Below, one piece after another: positions 1-8,002 of a stretch of 36,842 nt of DNA. The translations under genes and the position numbers were made by a program. This stretch comes from Albidovulum sp. (GTDB taxonomy: Bacteria; Pseudomonadota; Alphaproteobacteria; Rhodobacterales; Rhodobacteraceae), in NCBI GenBank assembly GCA_030837785.1, contig JAUQYA010000146.1, forward strand, positions 1 to 36,842, in the 5' to 3' direction. The notes below the pieces were generated by a model. That model did not search any database. It had not been told where the DNA came from and saw only the letters and a program-made list of their open reading frames with translations. The stretch's first letter is position 1. The number at the start of each line of letters is the position of its first letter.

Positions 1-1
1 G

Positions 2-1150
2 GTCGTCGACACGCTGATCATCATCCCCAACCAGAACCTGTTCCGGCTGGCCAACGAGAAGACCACCTTCACCGAAGCCTTCGCGCTGGCCGACGACGTG
101 CTCTACCAGGGCGTCAAGGGCGTGACCGACCTGATGGTCCGTCCGGGCCTGATCAACCTCGACTTCGCCGACGTCCGCGCGGTGATGGACGAAATGGGCA
201 AGGCGATGATGGGCACCGGCGAAGCCTCGGGCGAGGATCGCGCGGTGCAGGCGGCGGAAAAGGCGATCGCCAACCCGCTTCTCGACGAGATCAGCCTGAG
301 GGGCGCCAAGGGCGTTCTCATCAACATCACCGGCGGCAGCGACCTGACGCTGTTCGAACTCGACGAGGCCGCGAACCGCATCCGCGAGGAGGTCGATCCC
401 GAGGCCAACATCATCGTGGGGTCCACGCTCGACGACACGCTGGACGGCGTGATGCGGGTGTCGGTCGTGGCGACGGGCATCGACGCGACGCAGTCGCAGG
501 CCGAGGTGCCTTCGCCGCGGCGTCGGCTGGCCGAGCCCCTGCAATCCGCCGTGGTGCTGGAAAACCGCGCCGCGCCGGCGCGCGAGCCCGTCCGCGAGGC
601 CGCCCGGCCCGCCGCGCCCGTCGTCGCGGAAGCCCCGGCAGAGGCCGCCCCCGCCGCCTCGGCGATCGATCCGCGCGAGGAGGAGGAGCGCAATCTCTTC
701 AACGCCGACCTTGCCGGCGACGACCTGCCGCCGCCCGCCTACCGGCCGGCGCCCGCGCCGAAGCCCGGCCAGGCGGCGAGCCTGCATGTCGAGGACGAGG
801 CCCAGGCCTTCGTGGCGCCGCGTCCGCGCGCGCCGGGCACGCCCACGCCCGAGGCGATGGCGCGGCTCCAGGCCGCGGTCAACCGGCAGCCTGCCGCCGC
901 GGCGGCGCGCCAGGCCCCGGCCGCCCAGCCCGCGGCGCGTCCCGCCGCGCCGGCTGCCGAGAAGCCGCGCTTCGGCATCAACACGCTTCTCAACCGCATG
1001 GCCGGCCACGGCGCCGATGCCGCCGAGCGCGCCGCGCCGGCGATGCGGGCCCAGCCGCGCGTCTCGGCCGCCTACGAGGAGGAGCCGGAGCTTGATCCCG
1101 ATCAGGAGCGGATCGAAATCCCCGCCTTCCTGCGCCGGCAGGCGAACTGA
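2..1150 (+). CDS. ftsZ: Cell division protein FtsZ, 3' part (5' end outside window)
   Basis: This is the bacterial tubulin homologue that polymerises into the cytokinetic Z-ring. The frame is open from base 2, giving 382 visible residues; the N-terminal GTP-binding half lies upstream of the window. The visible part begins with the helix reading IIIPNQNLFRLA and contains the catalytic T7 loop (GLINLDFADVR), which completes the GTPase site of the neighbouring subunit. The C-terminal GTPase subdomain follows. A long Ala/Pro-rich disordered linker runs from about base 490 to 1060, and the protein ends in the conserved tail peptide IEIPAFLRRQAN, which binds FtsA/ZipA-type partners. The long linker fits alphaproteobacterial FtsZ. 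A terminator follows immediately, so it appears to end the dcw cluster. Identification is essentially certain. Confidence 0.97.
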   Translation, partial: VVDTLIIIPNQNLFRLANEKTTFTEAFALADDVLYQGVKGVTDLMVRPGLINLDFADVRAVMDEMGKAMMGTGEASGEDRAVQAAEKAIANPLLDEISLRGAKGVLINITGGSDLTLFELDEAANRIREEVDPEANIIVGSTLDDTLDGVMRVSVVATGIDATQSQAEVPSPRRRLAEPLQSAVVLENRAAPAREPVREAARPAAPVVAEAPAEAAPAASAIDPREEEERNLFNADLAGDDLPPPAYRPAPAPKPGQAASLHVEDEAQAFVAPRPRAPGTPTPEAMARLQAAVNRQPAAAAARQAPAAQPAARPAAPAAEKPRFGINTLLNRMAGHGADAAERAAPAMRAQPRVSAAYEEEPELDPDQERIEIPAFLRRQAN

Positions 1151-1172
1151 GCAAGCGTCACGAGTGACAGGG

Positions 1173-1200
1173 GGGCCGGAGCGATCCGGCCCTTTTTATT
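1173..1200 (+). terminator. Rho-independent terminator of ftsZ
   Basis: A perfect 8-bp stem, GGGCCGGA at 1173-1180 paired with TCCGGCCC at 1185-1192, has a GCGA tetraloop and is followed directly by TTTTTATTTT. It starts 22 bases after the ftsZ stop codon. This is the clearest intrinsic terminator in the window. Confidence 0.9.
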
Positions 1201-1342
1201 TTCATATCAAGGTCTTTTCAGGCGTAGCTGGACAGCGGCGCGGGAGTGTTACAGGCTGTTGCAAAGAGTGAGTTGAGCTTGCCCGGGGCGCCGATTACCT
1301 GATCGCTGACGCTAACGTGCCCCTTCGGGGAATGAGGCAGAC

Positions 1343-2266
1343 GTGCAGACGACGATCAGATCGGCGGTGACTTTCACGGGGACGGGCCTGCATTCGGGCC
1401 TGCGCGCCCGCATGACGGTGCACCCGGCCTCGGCCGAATACGGCATCTGGTTCCGCCGCACCGACGTGATCGGCCGCGACGCGATGGTTCAGGCGCACTG
1501 GTCGGCGGTCGAGAACGCGAGGCTCTGCACCGAGGTTTCGAACGCCCACGGCGTCAGGGTTTCCACCATCGAGCATCTGATGGCGGCGCTGGCCGGCTGC
1601 GGCATCCACAACGCGCTGATCGAGATCGACGCGCCGGAAGTGCCGATCCTCGACGGTTCCGCCGCGCCCTTCGCGGCGGCCTTCCTCGCCCGCGGCGTGC
1701 GCGAGCTTGACGCGCCCCTGCGCTGCTTCGAAGTGCTGAAGCCCGTGGAGGTCCGCGACGGCGCGGCGCTGGCCCGGCTCGAACCCGCCGGCACGCTGGA
1801 GATCGACTTCGAGATCGACTTCGCCGATGCCGCGATCGGCCGCCAGCGGAAGCGCCTGTCGATGGCCAATGGCGCCTTCCTGCGCGAACTCAGCGACTGC
1901 CGTACCTTCTGCCGCCAGGCCGACGTGGATGCGATGCTGGCGCAGGGGCTCGCGCTCGGCGGCACGCCGGGCGAAAACGCGGTGGTCTTCGACGGCGACC
2001 GGGTGGTCAGCCCCGGCGGGCTGCGCCGCGCCGACGAGCCGGTGCGCCACAAGATGCTCGACGCGCTCGGCGACCTGGCGCTGGCCGGCGCGCCGATCCT
2101 CGGCCGCTATACCGGCAGCCGCGCCGGCCACGCCATGACCAACCGGCTTTTGCGCGCGCTTTTCGCCGATCCGACGGCCTATCGCATCGTCGAATGCGAC
2201 GACGCGCAGCGCCGGCTCCTGCCCGGCACCGGCGTCAACCGCGCCGACATTCCCGCCGTCGCCTGA
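1343..2266 (+). CDS. lpxC: UDP-3-O-acyl-N-acetylglucosamine deacetylase LpxC
   Basis: LpxC is a zinc-dependent deacetylase that performs the committed step of lipid A synthesis in the cytoplasm. The 307-residue length is normal. The zinc ligands are visible: H78 in STIEHLMAAL (with the catalytic base E77), then H236 and D240 in HKMLDALGD. The general-acid histidine is H263 in the AGHAMTN motif. LDGSAAPF at 103-110 is the usual substrate-binding signature. The start is a GTG at 1343 preceded by GAGG at 1334-1337. A small CCCC-TTC-GGGG hairpin sits just upstream of that ribosome site. It stands between ftsZ and bamD, the usual order in Rhodobacterales, and the terminator behind ftsZ implies its own promoter within 1200-1340. 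Confidence 0.96.
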   Translation: MQTTIRSAVTFTGTGLHSGLRARMTVHPASAEYGIWFRRTDVIGRDAMVQAHWSAVENARLCTEVSNAHGVRVSTIEHLMAALAGCGIHNALIEIDAPEVPILDGSAAPFAAAFLARGVRELDAPLRCFEVLKPVEVRDGAALARLEPAGTLEIDFEIDFADAAIGRQRKRLSMANGAFLRELSDCRTFCRQADVDAMLAQGLALGGTPGENAVVFDGDRVVSPGGLRRADEPVRHKMLDALGDLALAGAPILGRYTGSRAGHAMTNRLLRALFADPTAYRIVECDDAQRRLLPGTGVNRADIPAVA

Positions 2267-2391
2267 GCCGCCCCCGGGCGGTGCGAAAGGCGTTTTGCGC
2301 CCCGGATTTTTCTGTGCTAGGACGGGGCGAACCGGGCCCCGGGGCGGTTCCCGGGCCGGAAAAACGTGAAGCAGGAATAGGGTAGGCAGGC

Positions 2392-3231
2392 ATGGCTGGG
2401 GGCGGGAAAGCGGCGCGTCTTATGGGCGGCCTCGCGCTCGTGGCGGTTCTCGCGGCCTGCGGCGGCGGCAACCGCGAGCCCGACTTCGAGCAGATGGACG
2501 CCGAGGCGATCTACAAGCTTGGCGAGTACCAGCTGGAGAGCAGCCGCAAGGGTTCGGACGCGGTGACCTATTTCGCCGAGGTGGAGCGGCTCTATCCCTA
2601 TTCCGAATGGGCCAAGCGGGCGCTGATCATGCAGGCCTTCGCCTACCACAAGGACCGCGACTACGAGAACAGCCGCGCCACCGCGCAGCGCTACATCGAC
2701 ACCTATCCGGCCGAGGAGGACGCGGCCTATGCGAAATACCTCCTCGCGCTTTCCTACTACGACCAGATCGACGAGGTCGGCCGCGACCAGGGCCTGACCT
2801 ACCAGGCGCTGCAGGCGCTCAGGGCGGTGATCGAGGAATATCCCGACAGCGACTATGCACGCTCCTCGATCCTCAAGTTCGACCTCGCCTTCGACCATCT
2901 CGCGGCGAAGGAGATGGAGATCGGGCGCTACTACCTCAAGCGCAAGAACTATACCGCCGCGATCAACCGGTTCCGCGTCGTGGTCGAGAACTTCCAGACC
3001 ACCAGCCACACGCCCGAGGCGCTGCACCGGCTGGTGGAGAGCTACCTGTCGCTGGGCTTCACCGACGAGGCGCAGACCGCAGGGGCGATCCTCGGCCACA
3101 ACTTCCGCTCGACCGAGTGGTATCAGGACAGCTACCGGCTGCTGACCGCCCGGGGACTGGAGCCGAAGGCGCGGGGCGACAGCTGGCTCGCCAAGGTCTA
3201 CCGCCAGGTGATCCGGGGCGAATGGCTGTGA
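2392..3231 (+). CDS. bamD: Outer membrane assembly lipoprotein BamD
   Basis: BamD is the TPR lipoprotein of the BAM complex, which folds beta-barrel proteins into the outer membrane. The 279-residue protein starts with a lipoprotein signal peptide ending in VLAAC, giving an acylated cysteine at about residue 23. Behind it are TPR-like helices typical of the family: EAIYKLGEYQLES, the VERLYPYSEWAKRA repeat, and the paired motifs YIDTYPAEEDAAYAKYLLAL and IEEYPDSDYA. It lies 125 bases after lpxC and 44 bases before recN on the same strand. This is the ComL/YfiO position seen in other Rhodobacteraceae. The start at 2392 gives the signal peptide the right length. Confidence 0.95.
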   Translation: MAGGGKAARLMGGLALVAVLAACGGGNREPDFEQMDAEAIYKLGEYQLESSRKGSDAVTYFAEVERLYPYSEWAKRALIMQAFAYHKDRDYENSRATAQRYIDTYPAEEDAAYAKYLLALSYYDQIDEVGRDQGLTYQALQALRAVIEEYPDSDYARSSILKFDLAFDHLAAKEMEIGRYYLKRKNYTAAINRFRVVVENFQTTSHTPEALHRLVESYLSLGFTDEAQTAGAILGHNFRSTEWYQDSYRLLTARGLEPKARGDSWLAKVYRQVIRGEWL

Positions 3232-3275
3232 AGGCGCGCTGACGCGCCGGGACGGGGCGGGAAACGGGGGCGGGG

Positions 3276-4919
3276 ATGCTTCGGTCGCTCGACATCCGCG
3301 ACATGCTGATCATCGACCGGCTGGAGCTTCGGTTCCGCCCGGGCCTGAACGTGCTGACCGGCGAGACCGGGGCGGGCAAGTCGATCCTTCTGGACTGCCT
3401 CGGCTTCGTCCTCGGCTGGCGGGGCCGGGCCGAGGTGGTGCGCGCGGGCGCCGAGACCGGCGAGGTCACGGCGGTCTTCGACCTGCCCGAAGGCCATCCC
3501 GCGCGGGCACTGCTGGCCGGGGCGGGGCTGCCCGGCGGGGATGAGCTGATCCTGCGCCGGGTGAGCGGCGCCGACGGGCGCAAGAGCGCCTTCGTCAACG
3601 ACCGGCGGGCCGGCGCCGAGGTGCTGCGCGCGCTTTCCGACACGCTGGTCGAGCTGCACGGCCAGCAGGACGACCGCGGGCTTCTGAACCCGCGCGGCCA
3701 CCGGGCGCTGCTCGACGCCTTCGCCGGCACCGACCTCGCCCCGGTGCGTGCGGCCTGGGCGGAACGGGCGGCGGCGGGGCGCGCGCTGGCGGAGGCCGGG
3801 ACGCGGCTCCAGGCGATGCGGGACGAGGAGGAGTACCTCCGTCATGCGGTGGCCGAGCTTGACCGGCTGGATCCGAAGCCCGGCGAGGAGGCCGGGCTGG
3901 ACGCGCGGCGCCGGCTGATGCAGGCGGGCGCGCGCATCCGCGAGGATGTCGCGCGCGCCGGCCAGGCGCTGGGATCCGAGGGAGCCGAGGGTCTGATGGG
4001 CGACGCGATCCGCTGGCTCGGCGGCGTGGCCGCGCGCGCCGAGGGGCTTCTGGACGCGGCGCTCGAGGCGCTGGAGCGCGCCCTGACCGAACTGGGCGAG
4101 GCCGCCGAGGGCGTCGGGCGCGCGCTCGAACGGCTCGCCCACGACCCGCGCGAACTGGAGGCGGTGGAGGAGCGGCTCTTCGCGATCCGGGCGCTGGCGC
4201 GCAAGCATGGCGTCGCGGCCGACGATCTCGGCGAACTCGCCGGGGAGATGCGCGGCAAGCTCGGCCTCATCGAGGGAGGTGCGGCCGATCTGAAGGCGCT
4301 GGAGGCGCGGCTCGAGAGGGCAGGTGCGGCCTACGACCGCGAGGCCGAGCGGCTGGGCGCGGCGCGGGCCAAGGCGGCGGCCGCGCTCGACCGCGCCATC
4401 CTCGGCGAACTGGCGCCCCTGAAGATGGAGCGGGCGCGCTTCGCCACCATCCTCGCCCCGGCCGATCCCGGCCCCGAGGGGCGCGATGGGGTGACCTTCA
4501 CCGTCGCCACCACCCCGGGCGCGGCCCCGGGGCCGCTCGACCGGATCGCCTCGGGAGGCGAGCTTTCGCGCTTCCTCCTTGCGCTCAAGGTCTGCCTGGC
4601 GAAGGGCGGCGAGCCGGTGACGATGATCTTCGACGAGATCGACCGCGGCGTCGGCGGCGCCACCGCGGATGCGGTCGGCCGCAGGCTGGAACGGCTGGCG
4701 GAGGGCGGGCAGATCCTCGTCGTCACCCATTCCCCGCAGGTCGCCGCCCGCGGCGCGCATCACTGGCGGGTGGAAAAGCGGGTGGCGAAGGGGCAGACCA
4801 CCTCCACGGTGGTGGCGCTTGCGCCCGAGGCGCGGGTGGACGAGATCGCCCGGATGCTGGCGGGGGAAAACGTCACCGACGCCGCCCGCGCCGCCGCCCG
4901 CGCGCTGCTGGACGGCTGA
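3276..4919 (+). CDS. recN: DNA repair protein RecN
   Basis: RecN is an SMC-like ATPase that acts early in double-strand break repair by recombination. The 547 residues show the expected layout. The Walker A motif GETGAGKSI lies at residues 29-37. A long Ala/Glu/Arg-rich coiled coil (about 150-350) follows, containing the QQDDRG switch near its start. The ABC signature ASGGELSRF and Walker B (MIFDEIDRGVGG, around 450-460) are near the C-terminus, with the H-switch VVTHSPQVAA after them. The gene follows bamD closely and probably shares its transcript. The downstream gene is proS beyond a 324-base gap. Confidence 0.96.
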   Translation: MLRSLDIRDMLIIDRLELRFRPGLNVLTGETGAGKSILLDCLGFVLGWRGRAEVVRAGAETGEVTAVFDLPEGHPARALLAGAGLPGGDELILRRVSGADGRKSAFVNDRRAGAEVLRALSDTLVELHGQQDDRGLLNPRGHRALLDAFAGTDLAPVRAAWAERAAAGRALAEAGTRLQAMRDEEEYLRHAVAELDRLDPKPGEEAGLDARRRLMQAGARIREDVARAGQALGSEGAEGLMGDAIRWLGGVAARAEGLLDAALEALERALTELGEAAEGVGRALERLAHDPRELEAVEERLFAIRALARKHGVAADDLGELAGEMRGKLGLIEGGAADLKALEARLERAGAAYDREAERLGAARAKAAAALDRAILGELAPLKMERARFATILAPADPGPEGRDGVTFTVATTPGAAPGPLDRIASGGELSRFLLALKVCLAKGGEPVTMIFDEIDRGVGGATADAVGRRLERLAEGGQILVVTHSPQVAARGAHHWRVEKRVAKGQTTSTVVALAPEARVDEIARMLAGENVTDAARAAARALLDG

Positions 4920-4988
4920 TCCCGAGGTGGCGGCCGTCGCCGGCCGCCACCGGGTCTCGTGTGACCGTGGCGGCGGGCCATCGGGTCC

Positions 4989-5047
4989 GAGTATTTCGCC
5001 ACAGAAAGGGCAGGGCGCGTGGCGCCCCTTTCTGTCGGGAAATACTC
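4989..5047. repeat. Dispersed inverted repeat, copy 1
   Basis: Two 22-base arms (4989-5010 and 5026-5047) are inverted copies matching at 20 of 22 positions. The core reads GAGTATTT...ACAGAAAGGG, with a 15-base centre in which GGGCG and CGCCC can extend the stem. The same arm sequence recurs at 18097-18177. It lies between recN and proS. It could act as a transcript-end hairpin or be a non-autonomous repeat; there is no T-run. Confidence 0.8.
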
Positions 5048-5126
5048 TCGGGGGGAATGCGGCCCGGCCGGGCCGCAGGGGGGGGCCGAAAGCCCCCCTG
5101 ATCGCGGCCCGAGGCCGGGCGTCCCA

Positions 5127-5168
5127 TCGCGGCCCCGGTTCCGGCCCCGTCGCGGCCCCGGTTCCGGC
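5127..5168. repeat. Two 19-bp direct repeats upstream of proS
   Basis: The 19-base sequence TCGCGGCCCCGGTTCCGGC occurs at 5127-5145 and again at 5150-5168, a period of 23 bases. A partial relative (ATCGCGGCCCGAGGCCGGG) begins at 5101. It lies in the 324-base gap between recN and proS, which contains no convincing gene. Function is unknown. Confidence 0.6.
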
Positions 5169-5243
5169 GGGCTGCGCGCGGCTTGCCTGAGGGCGGGCTT
5201 TCGCTTATCCGGGGGCGACCCTGATCCCGAGGACCGAACCGCG

Positions 5244-6581
5244 ATGCGCCTTTCCCGATATTTCCTGCCCGTGCTGAAGGAAAACCCCGCCGAGGCGCAG
5301 ATCGTCTCGCACCGCTACATGCTGCGGGCCGGCATGATCAAGCAGCAGGCGGCGGGCATCTATTCCTGGCTGCCGCTCGGCTACCGGGTGCTGAGGCGCA
5401 TCGAAGAGATCGTGCACGAGGAACAGCAGCGCGCCGGGCACATCCCGCTTCTGATGCCGACGCTGCAACCGGCCGACCTCTGGCGCGAATCCGGCCGCTA
5501 CGACGACTACGGCGAGGAGATGCTGCGGCTGAAGGACCGGCATGGCCGCGACATGCTCTACGGGCCGACCAACGAGGAGATGATCACCGACATCTTCCGC
5601 AGCCATGTCGAAAGCTACAAGTCGCTGCCGCTGACGCTCTACCACATCCAGTGGAAGTTCCGCGACGAGATCCGGCCGCGTTTCGGGGTGATGCGGGGAC
5701 GCGAGTTCCTGATGAAGGACGGCTACAACTTCGACATCGACAAGGAAGCGGCGCTGCACGCCTACAACCGCCACATGGTCAGCTACCTGCGCACCTACGA
5801 GCGCATGGGCCTGACCGCGATCCCGATGCGCGCGGCCTCGGGGCCGATCGGCGGCGACAACACCCACGAGTTTCTGGTGCTGGCGTCCACCGGTGAAAGC
5901 GAGGTGTTCTACGACGACCGGGTGACGAAGCTGAAGCTTGGCGCCCGCGCGATCGACTACGACGACCGGGCCGAGGTCGCAGGCGTCTGCGCGGAGTTCA
6001 CCACGCTCTATGCCCGCACCGACGAGACCCATGACGCGGCGGCCTTCGAGGCGGTGCCCGAGGCGCACCGCAAGGTCGGCCGCGGCATCGAGGTGGGGCA
6101 GATCTTCTACTTCGGCACCAAGTACTCCGAGCCGATGGGGGCCACGGTGGTCACCCCCGAGGGCACGCGGGTGCCGGTCCACATGGGCTCTCACGGGATC
6201 GGTGTTTCCCGCCTTCTCGGTGCGATCATCGAGGCGTCGCACGACGACCGCGGAATCATCTGGCCCGAGGGCGTGACGCCGTTCCCGGTCGGGATCGTCA
6301 ACCTCAAGCAGGGCGACGGCGCGACCGACGCGGCCTGCGAGGGGCTTTACAGGGCGCTGAAGGCGCGGGGGCTGGAGCCGCTCTACGACGACCGCGACGA
6401 ACGCGCCGGGGCGAAGTTCGCCACGATGGACCTGATCGGCCTGCCCTGGCGGATCACCGTCGGTCCGCGCGGGCTGGCAGCCGGCACGGTCGAACTGACC
6501 TCGCGCCGCAGCGGCGAGAGCGAGGAGATGGGGGCCGAGGCGGCGGTGGCGCGGGTGGCGGAAATCTACGCCGGGCGCTGA
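5244..6581 (+). CDS. proS: Prolyl-tRNA synthetase, short alphaproteobacterial form
   Basis: This class II enzyme charges tRNA-Pro. From the ATG at 5244 it is 445 residues, the short form that lacks the roughly 180-residue editing insertion of E. coli ProRS. The motifs are visible: the motif 1 region around RIEEIVHEEQQRAGHIPLLMP, the TxE loop GPTNEEM, motif 2 (WKFRDEIRPRFGVMRGREF), and motif 3 (SHGIGVSRLLGAI). The anticodon-binding domain is C-terminal (PFPVGIVNLKQ onward). The open frame extends upstream to 5019 through repeat-like DNA. I chose MRLSRYFLPVLKENP because family members begin there. Confidence 0.95.
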   Translation: MRLSRYFLPVLKENPAEAQIVSHRYMLRAGMIKQQAAGIYSWLPLGYRVLRRIEEIVHEEQQRAGHIPLLMPTLQPADLWRESGRYDDYGEEMLRLKDRHGRDMLYGPTNEEMITDIFRSHVESYKSLPLTLYHIQWKFRDEIRPRFGVMRGREFLMKDGYNFDIDKEAALHAYNRHMVSYLRTYERMGLTAIPMRAASGPIGGDNTHEFLVLASTGESEVFYDDRVTKLKLGARAIDYDDRAEVAGVCAEFTTLYARTDETHDAAAFEAVPEAHRKVGRGIEVGQIFYFGTKYSEPMGATVVTPEGTRVPVHMGSHGIGVSRLLGAIIEASHDDRGIIWPEGVTPFPVGIVNLKQGDGATDAACEGLYRALKARGLEPLYDDRDERAGAKFATMDLIGLPWRITVGPRGLAAGTVELTSRRSGESEEMGAEAAVARVAEIYAGR

Positions 6582-6662
6582 CCGGGCGATTGACGCATCC
6601 GTGAGGGAACGGCGCGGGGCCGCGCGTGTTAGCCTTGGGCAGTCACCGCCAGGGAGCCGCTC

Positions 6663-7856
6663 ATGCGCCGTCTGTTCCTGCTCGCCTTCGCCACGCTCGC
6701 CGCGTTGCCCGTTCCGGTGCTGCCCGGCACCTGGGAGGAGGGCGACAGGAACGCCCCCGGCCTCGCCCCCGCCGTCGAGGGCCAGACCCGCGCGCCGCAG
6801 GTCGAGAGCAGCATGGAGCTTTCGGTCGAGACCCTGGCCGGGGGGCTGGACCATCCCTGGGGCATCGCGGTCCTGCCGGAGGGTGGCTACCTGGTGACCG
6901 AGCGGCCGGGCCGGCTGAACCATGTCGGCGAGACCGGCGAGGTCCGCGCGATCGCCGGGGTACCGGAGGTCCACGCTGAAAAGCAGGGCGGGCTTCTCGA
7001 CGTGGCGCTGGCCGAGGACTTCGCCACCTCGCGCAGAATCTACCTGACCTATGCCAAGCCTATGGGGGAGGGCCTGTCGGCCACCGCCGCCGCCCGCGCC
7101 ACGCTGGCGGAGGACATGACCGCGCTCACGGACCTGACCGACATCTTCGTCCAGGAACCCCCGTCGCCGTCGCCGATGCACTACGGCTCGCGCATCGTGC
7201 CCGACGGCGACCAGCTCTGGATCACCACCGGCGAGCATTCCGCCGCGCCGGCGCGCGAGAACGCGCAGGACGTGACCAAGACCTGGGGCAAGGTCGTGCG
7301 GCTGAGGACCGACGGCTCGGTTCCCGCCGATAACCCCTTCGCCGACCGGGGCGGCGCGGCGGCGCTGGTCTGGTCGCTCGGTCATCGCAACGTGCAGGGG
7401 GCGGCGCTCGCGCCCGGCGGCGGCCTGTGGACGCTCGAACACGGGCCGCAGGGCGGGGACGAGTTGAACCGGATCGAGCGCGGCGCCAACTACGGCTGGC
7501 CGGAGGTCAGCTACGGGCTGAACTACGACGGCACCCCGGTGGGCACCGGTGAGGCGCACGGCGAGGGTTTCACGGAGCCGGTCTATTTCTGGGACCCGGT
7601 GATCGCGCCGGGCGGGTTCCTGTTCTATGAGGGCGCGATGTTCGCCGGCTGGCAGGGCGACATCCTCGCCGCCTCGCTGACGCCCGGCGGGCTGGTGCGG
7701 CTGGAGCTGGACGGCGGCCGGGTGGCGGGCGAGGAGCGGTTCCTTTACGGCGAGCGCCGCATCCGCGACGTGGCGGTGGACAGGGACGGCGCGGTGCTCT
7801 TGCTGGTCGACGATGCCGAGGGCGCGATCCTGCGGCTGACCCCGGCGGAGGAGTGA
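6663..7856 (+). CDS. Secreted PQQ-type aldose sugar dehydrogenase
   Basis: The 397-residue protein belongs to the soluble glucose/sorbosone dehydrogenase family (YliI/Asd type), six-bladed propellers that oxidise aldoses with pyrroloquinoline quinone in the periplasm. An N-terminal signal peptide (MRRLFLLAFATLAALPVPV) is present. Family motifs include GLDHPWGIAVLPEGGYLVTE, MHYGSRI (candidate catalytic histidine), GHRNVQGAAL, EHGPQGGDELN and GANYGWPEVSYG, all typical PQQ and calcium site segments. It lies between proS and lolC on the same strand, 81 bases after proS. No PQQ biosynthesis gene is in the window, so cofactor supply is unproven. Confidence 0.88.
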   Translation: MRRLFLLAFATLAALPVPVLPGTWEEGDRNAPGLAPAVEGQTRAPQVESSMELSVETLAGGLDHPWGIAVLPEGGYLVTERPGRLNHVGETGEVRAIAGVPEVHAEKQGGLLDVALAEDFATSRRIYLTYAKPMGEGLSATAAARATLAEDMTALTDLTDIFVQEPPSPSPMHYGSRIVPDGDQLWITTGEHSAAPARENAQDVTKTWGKVVRLRTDGSVPADNPFADRGGAAALVWSLGHRNVQGAALAPGGGLWTLEHGPQGGDELNRIERGANYGWPEVSYGLNYDGTPVGTGEAHGEGFTEPVYFWDPVIAPGGFLFYEGAMFAGWQGDILAASLTPGGLVRLELDGGRVAGEERFLYGERRIRDVAVDRDGAVLLLVDDAEGAILRLTPAEE

Positions 7857-8002
7857 GCGCCACCCGGGCGGAACGCCCCGGGGCAGCGGCGCGGCGGAAG
7901 GCCCGGCCCGCCGGCTTCGGGTGGATCGGGAATGCCGGCCGCCGCCCTTGACCTTTCGCCCTGCCGACGCCACCTTGCGCGCGCCTTCCGACCGGAACCC
8001 CG

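Noticed and set aside
5205..7973. Very long minus-strand open frame (over 900 codons) opposite proS and the sugar dehydrogenase.
   Set aside because: It spans two well-identified genes and an intergenic gap on the other strand, has an Arg/Ala/Gly/His-biased composition, and shows no family motif. Long antisense frames are expected at this GC content.
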